In this document: piece after piece, positions 41,100 through 51,500 of the stretch
How the letters are laid out: each line of letters begins with the position of its first letter
How positions within the stretch are numbered: position 1 is the stretch's first letter
Source of the DNA: Eutreptiella sp. 'Long Island Sound 2002'
Lineage: Eukaryota; Euglenozoa; Euglenophyceae; Eutreptiales; Eutreptiaceae
Direction of reading: 5' to 3'
NCBI GenBank assembly: GCA_964036045.1
Contig: OZ038378.1
Location: 23,797,935-23,861,934, forward strand
Length of the DNA: 64,000 nt
Made by a program: the position numbers and the translations under genes
Notes under the pieces: model-generated
Told to the model about the DNA's origin: nothing
What the model saw: only the letters and a program-made list of their open reading frames with translations
Databases searched by the model: none

Positions 41100-41382
41100 T
41101 GTTGTGGTTTGTTTCTTGAGAACTCTCTTGTACTCCTGTGCCTCTTGTTTCTCAAAACCCAAAATCCCAAATCGACAAACCTCGCAGGATCTTTAGACGG
41201 GGCACCAATACATAGACACTTCACAAATTCGAAGACAAAAACCCTGTCCAGATATCGAAGTATCTTACAGCACTTCATTCACACAGTTGGTATTTGATGC
41301 TTCTTAAGTATTCACCGACTGCAGTGCGATTGCGACTGCGACTTGCGCGCTCGCTGCGCTGCTGCTGTTCGAAGCCATAACA
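41100..41382 (-). repeat. 5' LTR of element C
   Basis: 283 bp with inverted ends TGTTATGG and CCACAACA in sense. Only this copy is present, so the boundaries rest on the TGTT/AACA ends and the adjacent primer site. Confidence 0.6.
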
Positions 41383-41477
41383 CCTGCCCCCACCCCTGAG
41401 AGTATTTATTGTTGCTGTTTTTTTTTGACTGCGTCGGAGGTGGCTGGGGACTCTGGGGACTGTGTTCTGCGCCCCCC

Positions 41478-42036
41478 TGCAATGGGTTTGGGCATATGTG
41501 AAATGTTAAAGGCAATGTGCCACTCGGGTAATATAAATTTGCCAGGCAGAGCGCTTGTAGAGTGCACTGGAGCACGCATATAATTTGTAGAGTGCGCAGT
41601 GGAGTGCGAGGTGACAGTGACAGTCACAGGCGCACGCGATGTAGAGTAGAGCACAGGCGCAGTCAATGACAACCACTGATTGAGGAGAGGACAGAAGGTG
41701 CAGGTGTGACGGGATGTAGAATAGTATTGCAATCTTTTCATTCCAATTTCTACAGATTTTGTGGTGAGTGTCCAAATTGCAGGTTTGCAATTAGACCACC
41801 AGACGAGAACCCACTGACATTGCAGCACCTTTGAGATTGAAGACTACATCGAGAATACTCACGGGATTTAGTATATGTGCTGGGATGTTGGGTTGTCACT
41901 TCGTGGATTGTAAAATTTGGATTCTCAGTGGTGCTAAGCAAGGATTTGGTCAAGAAATCACAAGGAGATAATAAAGTTAGTGGTGAGATTACGTGAAATT
42001 GCAGGTTTTACAGACCAAAATTGCAGAGCAATTTCA
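41478..42036 (+). repeat. LTR1 of element H
   Basis: 559 bp, starts TGCAATGGG, ends AATTTCA. Differs from LTR2 at base 41,553 (G) by eye, and at more places from LTR3. Confidence 0.85.
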
Positions 42037-42112
42037 GTCTAATTGCTTACGATTGCGTACAGTCCCCGGAGGGTGTTACTAATTGCCCTAGAGAGTGAAG
42101 TGTTGTTGCAAT

Positions 42113-43394
42113 ATGCCAAGAGAAACCTTGTCACGTTCAAGCCGCTCACGGTCGAACAACAGAGAGCTCAGCCACGCGAGGTCTGGGTCCAGGGCACCAA
42201 GCCGCCGTCGCTTTTACAGTGAAGAACCTGCGTGCGAACGTGTGCTCAGCAAGAGTATCGCTGATGAAACTCAATCATCGCTACAGGAGTATCACTGACA
42301 AGGGCGACAATGAGCGCAGCAGGAGAATCGCCGAAAAGCGCCTGGAGACCCAGTTTCAATGTGCCTGGGAGATTTTGGAGGATCGTGAGATAGCAGATAG
42401 GTCTGTGATTCTTTGCCAGGAGGGGCAGGATTTATTGGAGCTGCTACAGGGTTCGCAAATCGAGCTGGGTGTTCAACTGAGACAACAGGTTGTTCGCGAA
42501 CGCGTACAGGTAAGTGTCGAAAAGGCTACGAAGCTCGCCGAGCAGCAGCAGCATGAAGATCAAAAAGTGAGGCTGAGGGCCGCAACTGACAGCGTGAATC
42601 AGAGATTGGACGGCCTCGTGGAGATAACCAAAAAAATTACTGAAAGGTATTGCGAGGCGACTGCCGAATGGGAACAGCATCGCCGTGACGTGCCTTGCTT
42701 GCTCAAGGATTTACGTGCGATTTGGAGACCGCTACATCTGGGGGAAAGCCGGCTGCAGGAGCTTTCAAGAAAATGTGAGGTATTACCTTTGTTGCAGAGG
42801 AGTTTGGAGGACATGCAACTATGTGCGACATCTTCGGCGGTTGAACCGCCTCTGTTGGGGCAGAGAACAGGCCGGCTGTCTCGCACATCATCCTTTGGCC
42901 CTGTTTGTAGTGACAGCGAAGTCAACGCACCCCAAAGCATCAGCAAAGGAAGGCCCAGCGCAAGGGAGGATGAGACGCCAAGGGCTCACAAATGCGCCGG
43001 GCACAACGCAAAGGAGGAAACAGGTAGTCCGAGACACCAGGGGAAAAGTCGCAGCGCCGGAGAGGAAGACAAATGGCAAAGATTCCGAGAACGTCAGCGA
43101 AGGCGTCACCAGGACGACTACCATGGGTCTCAGAGAATTGGTGGGAGTGAGGACGAAAGAGAAAGGAGGTTGCGTCCACGCAAGGAGGTGCGACGTGACA
43201 CACGCAACTCAAGATCCTCATTGGACAGTTCGAGTAGGGGCTCGCCTCGCGAGACCACCAGCGAACGGAGTGGGAGCAGAAACCTAGACGATGCCCAGAA
43301 GCGATCCAGGCGTGGTCCACGAGGCGGCACGAAGGTACAACTGGAAAGGGCTTTGCGACAACTAATCAAATTTTTATTTGGACAGGCAACATAA
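42113..43394 (+). CDS. Gag-like protein of element H, copy 1
   Basis: Two overlapping frames. The first starts at ATG 42,113 (MPRETLSRSSRSRS, an Arg-Ser-rich head) and stops at 42,298. The second is open from 42,219 (first ATG 42,264) to TAA 43,394, up to 391 codons. The element F protein has the same Arg/Ser-rich head joined in frame to the same body, so H either uses a +1 shift in the 80-nt overlap or has lost a base. The body has a long coiled coil (about residues 30-170), an EVLP block, an Arg/Ser/Glu-rich stretch and a RRGPRGGTKVQLER-LIKFLF tail. No zinc knuckle or enzyme motif. A particle or RNA-binding role is inferred from position and conservation. Confidence 0.7.
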
Positions 43395-43779
43395 GCGAAT
43401 GCAGCGATGTGCTCAGACAGTTGCTGATAGCAGCACGTGTTTTTTGTGCGCTGATATATAACGGTTGCACATTTATAATTACACATTGACAGTTTTGTTC
43501 CTGTGTTTTTGTGCATTGTGCAGTATGTCAGGGTTTTGTTTTTGCATTGTACGACGGCAGTGCGGATCACCCTGCCCATTGCAGGTATCTGCAAGGGTTG
43601 AAGACGCCCCACGAGCAGCCAGGGCGCTGTTAGCCACGTGTTGGCTTTTTTATATGCTGATGGGGTTTTTTTCCTTTTTTTCCCCTGAGCACCAAGGGGC
43701 AGCTCACATTTAAACATGCCCAATCCCATATTTGTAGTTGTTTCATCCCAAACATGGCTGAACACCCATGTTCGGTCTT

Positions 43780-43789
43780 GGGAGGAGAG
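43780..43789 (+). promoter_or_regulatory. Polypurine tract of element H, copy 1
   Basis: GGGAGGAGAG directly before the LTR2 start TGCAAT. The second copy is at 46,092-46,101. Confidence 0.8.
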
Positions 43790-44348
43790 TGCAATGGGTT
43801 TGGGCATATGTGAAATGTTAAAGGCAATGTGCCACTCGGGTAATATAAATTTGCCAGGCAGAGCACTTGTAGAGTGCACTGGAGCACGCATATAATTTGT
43901 AGAGTGCGCAGTGGAGTGCGAGGTGACAGTGACAGTCACAGGCGCACGCGATGTAGAGTAGAGCACAGGCGCAGTCAATGACAACCACTGATTGAGGAGA
44001 GGACAGAAGGTGCAGGTGTGACGGGATGTAGAATAGTATTGCAATCTTTTCATTCCAATTTCTACAGATTTTGTGGTGAGTGTCCAAATTGCAGGTTTGC
44101 AATTAGACCACCAGACGAGAACCCACTGACATTGCAGCACCTTTGAGATTGAAGACTACATCGAGAATACTCACGGGATTTAGTATATGTGCTGGGATGT
44201 TGGGTTGTCACTTCGTGGATTGTAAAATTTGGATTCTCAGTGGTGCTAAGCAAGGATTTGGTCAAGAAATCACAAGGAGATAATAAAGTTAGTGGTGAGA
44301 TTACGTGAAATTGCAGGTTTTACAGACCAAAATTGCAGAGCAATTTCA
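43790..44348 (+). repeat. LTR2 (shared middle LTR) of element H
   Basis: 559 bp. At offset 75 (43,865) it carries A like LTR3; from offset 166 on it matches LTR1. It is thus a mosaic of the outer two. Confidence 0.85.
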
Positions 44349-44424
44349 GTCTAATTGCTTACGATTGCGTACAGTCCCCGGAGGGTGTTACTAATTGCCC
44401 TAGAGAGTGAAGTGTTGTTGCAAT

Positions 44425-45706
44425 ATGCCAAGAGAAACCTTGTCACGTTCAAGCCGCTCACGGTCGAACAACAGAGAGCTCAGCCACGCGAGGTCTGGGT
44501 CCAGGGCACCAAGCCGCCGTCGCTTTTACAGTGAAGAACCTGCGTGCGAACGTGTGCTCAGCAAGAGTATCGCTGATGAAACTCAATCATCGCTACAGGA
44601 GTATCACTGACAAGGGCGACAATGAGCGCAGCAGGAGAATCGCCGAAAAGCGCCTGGAGACCCAGTTTCAATGTGCCTGGGAGATTTTGGAGGATCGTGA
44701 GATAGCAGATAGGTCTGTGATTCTTTGCCAGGAGGGGCAGGATTTATTGGAGCTGCTACAGGGTTCGCAAATCGAGCTGGGTGTTCAACTGAGACAACAG
44801 GTTGTTCGCGAACGCGTACAGGTAAGTGTCGAAAAGGCTACGAAGCTCGCCGAGCAGCAGCAGCATGAAGATCAAAAAGTGAGGCTGAGGGCCGCAACTG
44901 ACAGCGTGAATCAGAGATTGGACGGCCTCGTGGAGATAACCAAAAAAATTACTGAAAGGTATTGCGAGGCGACTGCCGAATGGGAACAGCATCGCCGTGA
45001 CGTGCCTTGCTTGCTCAAGGATTTACGTGCGATTTGGAGACCGCTACATCTGGGGGAAAGCCGGCTGCAGGAGCTTTCAAGAAAATGTGAGGTATTACCT
45101 TTGTTGCAGAGGAGTTTGGAGGACATGCAACTATGTGCGACATCTTCGGCGGTTGAACCGCCTCTGTTGGGGCAGAGAACAGGCCGGCTGTCTCGCACAT
45201 CATCCTTTGGCCCTGTTTGTAGTGACAGCGAAGTCAACGCACCCCAAAGCATCAGCAAAGGAAGGCCCAGCGCAAGGGAGGATGAGACGCCAAGGGCTCA
45301 CAAATGCGCCGGGCACAACGCAAAGGAGGAAACAGGTAGTCCGAGACACCAGGGGAAAAGTCGCAGCGCCGGAGAGGAAGACAAATGGCAAAGATTCCGA
45401 GAACGTCAGCGAAGGCGTCACCAGGACGACTACCATGGGTCTCAGAGAATTGGTGGGAGTGAGGACGAAAGAGAAAGGAGGTTGCGTCCACGCAAGGAGG
45501 TGCGACGTGACACACGCAACTCAAGATCCTCATTGGACAGTTCGAGTAGGGGCTCGCCTCGCGAGACCACCAGCGAACGGAGTGGGAGCAGAAACCTAGA
45601 CGATGCCCAGAAGCGATCCAGGCGTGGTCCACGAGGCGGCACGAAGGTACAACTGGAAAGGGCTTTGCGACAACTAATCAAATTTTTATTTGGACAGGCA
45701 ACATAA
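44425..45706 (+). CDS. Gag-like protein of element H, copy 2
   Basis: Same two frames as copy 1, shifted by 2,312 bp (head 44,425-44,610; body open from 44,531, first ATG 44,576, to 45,706). The predicted proteins are identical to copy 1, including the frame change, so the frame state predates the duplication. Confidence 0.7.
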
Positions 45707-46101
45707 GCGAATGCAGCGATGTGCTCAGACAGTTGCTGATAGCAGCACGTGTTTTTTGTGCGCTGATATATAACGGTTGCACATTTATAATTACACATTG
45801 ACAGTTTTGTTCCTGTGTTTTTGTGCATTGTGCAGTATGTCAGGGTTTTGTTTTTGCATTGTACGACGGCAGTGCGGATCACCCTGCCCATTGCAGGTAT
45901 CTGCAAGGGTTGAAGACGCCCCACGAGCAGCCAGGGCGCTGTTAGCCACGTGTTGGCTTTTTTATATGCTGATGGGGTTTTTTTCCTTTTTTTCCCCTGA
46001 GCACCAAGGGGCAGCTCACATTTAAACATGCCCAATCCCATATTTGTAGTTGTTTCATCCCAAACATGGCTGAACACCCATGTTCGGTCTTGGGAGGAGA
46101 G

Positions 46102-46658
46102 TGCAATGGGTTTGGGCATATGTGAAATGTTAAAGGCAATGTGCCACTCGGGTAATATAAATTTGCCAGGCAGAGCACTTGTAGAGTGCACTGGAGCACG
46201 CATATAATTTGTAGAGTGCGCAGTGGAGTGCGAGGTGACAGTGACAGTCACAGGCGCACGCGATGTACAGTAGAGCACAGGCGCAGTCAATGACAACCAC
46301 TGATTGAGGAGAGGACAGAAGGTGCAGGTGTGACGGGATGTAGAATAGTATTGCAATCTTTTCATTCCATTTTCTACAGATTTTGTGGTGGGTGTCCAAA
46401 TTGCAGGTTTGCAATTAGACCACCAGACGAGAACCCACTGACATTGCAGCACCTTTGAGATTGAAGACTAAATTGAGAATACTCACTGGATTTAGTATAT
46501 GTGCTGGGATATTGGGTTGTCACTTCGTGGATTGTAAAATTTGGATTCTCACGTGCTCAGCAAGGATTTGGTTAAGATATCACGGGGAGATAATAAAGTG
46601 AGTGGTGAGATTACGTGAAATTGCAGGTTTTACAGACGAAAATTGCAGAGCAATTTTA
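46102..46658 (+). repeat. LTR3 of element H
   Basis: About 557 bp. Differs from LTR1 and LTR2 by around a dozen substitutions and small indels, among them C at 46,268 and a shortened segment near 46,552. Confidence 0.85.
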
Positions 46659-47704
46659 CCTCCCCCCCTCGGGACATGCTAACCCAGCTACATGCATATG
46701 GATGCATGAATCGCGATATGCATGGTGCATTTGTGCATCATCTCTGCCTTTCTCTGTGCAGGTGGAGACAAGCAGTGGACCGAGCAGCAAGAGTCGGTAT
46801 GCAGAGCCAGCCAGCAGCAAGCCAGAGGTAATCTAATTTATATATGGGTGTTGTACACTAGCAATAATTTTTTTGCGCTGTACCCTTTTCACAGAAGGAA
46901 ATCATAATGTAGTTCATTTTGTGTGCTGTGATCTGCTGCTTGACTGCGTGGTACCACCCCCCCCCCCCCCCGCAAATCAGAAAATTCTTTTCTGAAAATT
47001 TCTGAGTGTCTATTTTTTTTACAAAGGTCAGTCAGCACTTCTGGCACCCCTCCCCTCCCCAGCAGGATGCAGGGCAGTGCCCATGGTCTGCTTTTTCAGG
47101 CCAAACCCTGGTGGGTTCAGCCTTAGGAGGGGAGTGGGCGCTTCACCCACCTGCAGGAGCCCCTTCATCGGGCCAGGTGCATGCAATGGGCACATGCCCT
47201 GATAGGAGCGTGTGTTAGGATGTCAGTTTAGTTCAGGACATTTTCTGTTAAATGTTTTACAGAAAAACATCAATTTTCACCGTTGGGCGCCAGAAGCACA
47301 GTGCTAGCTTCTGGCGCGTGCGCGTGCACTGTCGTGTAGAGTGTAGGATTTCAGGGATTAAAGAATGCAAATGTTACGGATATTTTATTACAAATTTTGC
47401 GCTTGTGTGAATTGTCAGTTTTGTTGTACATTAATGAGAGTGTATATTTGGTCATTGCACAGGACACCAAGATTATGTTGACTATTGTTTGTTCCTCTGT
47501 TCTGTTGTCATGTGCCATGCCAAACGGGGATGAATCAAGATAGAATACGAAAAGCCGCTTCGGTGTGGATCAAGAATAGACGCCGGAAATGGGAGCAACA
47601 ATAACAGTGCAGTAGTGCCGTAGGTGAGTGAGCGAAAGCCCCAAGGTAAGACCGCTTCCGGGGCAACCCCGATCCCAATATGACCTACCTACCTACCTAC
47701 CTAT
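46659..47704. other. Spacer between elements H and E
   Basis: Holds one exon-like segment (46,762-46,827), a C17-type homopolymer near 46,957, and a short TACC repeat near 47,683-47,702. No ORF I would defend. Confidence 0.5.
46762..46827 (+). CDS. Possible single exon, unknown gene
   Basis: A 66-nt segment is bounded by a strong acceptor (CCTTTCTCTGTGCAG) and a donor (CCAGAG|GTAATC). It is phase 0-0 and encodes 22 Ser/Pro-rich residues (VETSSGPSSKSRYAEP...). No partner exon was found, so it may be coincidence. Confidence 0.25.
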
Positions 47705-50700
47705 CAGCAAAAAGGCGCAGATCACACCTTGGGGAAAAAAATATATCAGTGGATCACAAGCTCGATAACGCCGTGGAAGGGCAGCGAGTACTACACGCCT
47801 TTCGCAAGCTCGGAGCACTCCTTCCCTCCAAGCCCTACCACGGAAACGCGTAGTGGCGTCCCCGCTAAGCCACAGCTGCTTAGTAGCACTGTGTTCTCTT
47901 GTCCTTTCTCACGGGGTCCATTAGGGCCGGTGAGACCGTCATCTTCAACACCAAGTAAGGTGTGTACATAGGACTAGTAGGCCCTGACATGGGTCCTTCG
48001 AGGGCTGCTGCCACTTTAGTGTGTGTAGGACTTGTAGTGCATGCGTCACTGTCCTGTCGGTTTCCTACAATTTTATCACCATTTTTGGTAGACACTTGCG
48101 ATGGTAGTCTACGTTTGGGCCGCCCAGCACAGAGGCATTTCCATGCCTCAACGCTTTTGGTCACCCCTCCGGTGTAGTAGGTATTGGGACAAAACAAGGC
48201 CTTGGCGTTAGCGCCGGGAGTTTGCTAAAGGTTTTTCGGTGCCAACACAGAAATTGGGCACCGAAGGGTGGAGAGATATGGGGTGTCGCCCTTTGCACCG
48301 TTGAAAGACATCCACCAGTTTCAGCAAGGGTGCATATTTTGGTATAATTGGGACACAATTTCCGCGGCTTGCTCACATGTACACACAAATAGCACACTCT
48401 CAGATACATGGGCAGGCATAGGAAGTTGTAGGAAGGGCTCAGTCCTTAGGCCTCTTGTGCGAAGCAAGCGTGACAGCTAGCTATAGGTCTAGTGCGGCGA
48501 TCTCCTCATCCTTTTAGTTCCTAATCTTGTCCATGTAGGTCCTTGGGGTGGTAGTCCTGAGATGCACAAACAGCAGTCCTTCGTAGCCGGGGAGAACACA
48601 ACACTCTCATGCGGTGGCCGTCCACTAACAAGATAGGGTAGGGTCCCACGTAGGGTTCATCGTTGGTAGGGCGTGGCCAGGCGGGTAGCGGGCTGTGGTG
48701 CACCAACACTTAGTCACCCTCTTGATAAGTGGGAGGCACTCTGCCCTTGTTCGTCTTGCCTCACTATCACTCCCTTACCTGCTACAGCATCGCCTTGGCA
48801 TGCTACACCTTGTTTTGTTGGTCCTTCATCCATCCTCCTATCGTAGAATAGGAAGCCTTAGGATAGGGAGCATGTCGGAACCATGCCAGGCGCCCGAAGA
48901 ATAGCTCTTGGGATGAGTAGCCAGTTGCTGAATCCTCCCGAGACTTCATCATCAGGGCGATAACGCGGAATGGAGTCACCGGGTGTTTGGTGCGCTCAGT
49001 CTTGTACCATGTCGTGACATTCTCCTTGAGAGCTTGGATCTGTTGCTCACATAGCGGGTTACTCCTATGAGTATAGGGAATCTTTGTACACAATAGGACA
49101 GCGAGGGCCCTCAGGACCCCCCTATACCAAGCAGTAGTTGAACGTACTCCAACATCTTCGTCTGAGTTGGTCTTCTTAGATGCACCATACACAATGAACC
49201 ATTCGTTGGGGACGATCTTGATGGTTTCCTCGCTAGTGGTATTGTTGGCAGTATTCTTGGTGCAAGGGAACACTCACGTGGACCTGGTAAGCCCACATGT
49301 CACCATTAGGCCGAAGTCGTAGGCTCCAATCTTCGGCATCTCCGTGTAGTCTAAGTAGGTACACTGTTGCCATATTGTGGAATGCGAAGGGCCGAATGGA
49401 GACTTATGTCCCCCACATCACCACGTTTGCATAACGTGCACGGGCACTTGTCCACGATATGCTCGAGGGTTGTCCGTAGTTGGTGATCACTCCCTGTGGC
49501 GTGGAACCACCTCTTCACGGTTCAAGGTACGGTGAGCAGCAACATGGCGACTTGGGTCATAGGTCTACTTGAAGACAACAGAGATACCGTCGCCAGGCAC
49601 CACGATCCGGTCTTCATGCCAGAGTTAGGTTGTATTTCCTTCCCACTGCTCTTGGTTAACCAAGACAAGTTTCAGATGCTTCTAGAGGCGTGTGTAGATA
49701 TCTCCAAACTTCTTCAGGTACTCCGCCTTTCGGAGGCCATATAGAGGTGTGATCATGGTGTTGTGAATGTCCAAGTGTACATCTATGTAGGCAAAAGCCT
49801 GCTCAGCTACCACCTCCGACTTGGCCCCAATCATGTCATCGATGTTGTTGCGCTTTATGTAGTTTGCACATTTGTTCCTAACACGCTGGATATGGTGCAC
49901 TGAGCCGGAGCTGGCGCAAGTAGGTTCACCGGCATCGTATCTTAGCCTTCTCAACCAGAGGACCCTTTTCGAAAGTGGGGACGGGCTGTCGGTTGCCTAG
50001 CCCAACCGGAGGGTTGCTCCTCAATAGTTGCCACTGCGAAGATAGCACTAGCATATCCGCGAGCAACTCTTGCTCATAGGTAGAATAGTTACCCGTCGCC
50101 TACTTCCATTTCCAGTTCCAATGGCCCATGTGGACTAGTACCTACTTGTCTTGAGGGTGGTCCTGCTTCAGAGTTCCATCTCGGTTCCGTCGTTCAATAC
50201 GCCATTGGGATATTGGAAAGTTGAACTCCCCCTTCTCTAGCGCTTGCCCCCGGAACAACCCTTTACCACATTGCAAGCACGAGTCACCATGACAATATCA
50301 CCTCGTTCCTTAGGCAGCCCCAAGCACTTAGCATTAGCCACCTTGTCCTTGAGGTCTCCAAACGCTTGCTGCTCTTGATGGCCTAAGCGCCAGGCAGCGC
50401 TCTTCTTGATGAGGCCGGTCAGCATGGCGCTGATGTAGGTAAAAGTCTTGATATGGCAACGGTAGAAGCGGCATGCCCCAATGAAACTACGTATATCATG
50501 AAGTCCTTTCTTGGTGTCTTCATGCCTTACTTGTGCATCCATCAGTGGTATTGCCTTGGAGGCTGCTGGGGTCCACCGCCCATAGCCAATATGGAACCCA
50601 GGGTACTGCATTTTCTCGGCATGAAATCACAATTCTACAGCTTAAGTTGGTTGTTGTGTTGCTGGCAAACATCAAAGAGCTCTTCGAGCAGGGTTAGGTA

Positions 50701-51500
50701 GCCCTCCTAGGTAATTGTCTTGACGTATACATCATCGATGTGTGCTTGCATCTAGGCGCAACAGGATATCAGTTCTTGTACCATCGGTCTTCGACGTAGG
50801 AGGGACACGATCTGGTTCATCATCTCTTCGAAAAAAGCGGTTGCGTTGGCCACGCTAAAGGGCATGACCCTCCGCTTAAAAACCCTGCCCTAATGGGGGA
50901 TGAAGGACACGAGTACCTCGGCGTTGGGCGTCAAGTCTACGTTCCAAAACCCACTCCCGTTGTCCATATTTGTGTTGTAGCGGTAGGAGGCTGTCTTCTC
51001 TACTGTTGACTCCATGTTCGGAATAGGCCTGGAGTGGTTCAAAGTCTTCTTGGTCCGCTCTCCATAGTCCACCACCAGCCATTTGACTGAAGACCAAGGC
51101 GCAGTCACCACCCAACGGGGGCAGCAGTGCTGGGGGTAGTCCCCATCGTTATACTCCATGAGCACACGAGTGTCTATACAGTCTTGCATGTGACGCTCTA
51201 TCTCGTAAGCCTGCTCTTTGGGAGTAGGATAGGGGGTCCGCCGTATCTTATGCCCAACGAACTCAGGCTTCAGCTTGAGTTCCTTTGCACTAGCTTGTTA
51301 GGGAAAGCGGGAGGGGCAGTTCTCCGACCAATTCTAGATACATCCCAATCAACTTTTGTACTCTTGGGTCCACGGGCTTGATCTTGTCGTCTAGGTCGTC
51401 ATGAAAGTGTAGGTTGCTTGCTCTTGATGTGGAGAAGTGGCCCGCTGGTTGTCAACCGGCTCAACGCCTTTGACCAGGTCCTTCAGCCCTTGATGGGCAT
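47705..51500 (-). mobile_element. Element E: old fragment of the A/B family
   Basis: Aligns along its length with B from the 3' UTR (about 31,606) to the middle of pol (about 35,660). It retains the hairpin at 48,235-48,265, integrase (49,000-49,350), RNase H (about 50,000-50,300), RT (about 50,450-51,200) and linker, but with many stops and indels; the longest open pieces are only 90-156 codons (48,803-49,273; 50,237-50,611). Both ends are truncated, without LTRs or duplication. It is clearly much older than A and B. Confidence 0.85.
48235..48265 (-). promoter_or_regulatory. Conserved stem-loop downstream of pol (E copy)
   Basis: Stem TTCGGTGCC/GGCACCGAA (9 bp), loop AACACAGAAATTG. The longest stem of the three copies despite the age of E. 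Confidence 0.55.

Larger units (their letters stand above)
24430..41382 (-). mobile_element. Element C: second Ty3/gypsy family, decayed and twice interrupted
   Basis: In sense order: 5' LTR (41,100-41,382), primer site, gag N-terminus (40,661-41,015), element B insertion, rest of gag (28,150-29,290), protease (27,465-28,050), element G insertion, and the start of RT (24,430-25,206). The remainder of pol and the 3' LTR are absent, replaced by the satellite. Its RT and protease resemble plant-type gypsy more closely than the A/B family does. Gag reads in frame through the B insertion once one copy of the 5-bp duplication is removed, which confirms that both sides belong together. Confidence 0.85.
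41478..46658 (+). mobile_element. Element H: tandem LTR-internal-LTR-internal-LTR array of a gag-only retroelement
   Basis: Three LTRs (41,478-42,036, 43,790-44,348, 46,102-46,658) alternate with two internal regions of 1,753 bp (42,037-43,789 and 44,349-46,101) between which I see no difference. The period is 2,312 bp. Polypurine tracts GGGAGGAGAG precede LTR2 and LTR3. C-rich flanks on both sides (CCCCC against CCTCC) may be a degraded target duplication. No RT, RNase H or integrase is encoded. The family is the same as element F. Confidence 0.9.

Noticed and set aside
43130-44140. 336-codon minus-strand frame in element H (and its copy at 45,442-46,452)
   Set aside because: It runs antisense through the end of the gag-like gene, the polypurine tract and the LTR. 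It has no homologous frame in F, so it is a shadow.
47683-47702. Telomere-like repeat near 47,690
   Set aside because: It is a short TACC tetranucleotide run and does not match known telomere units.
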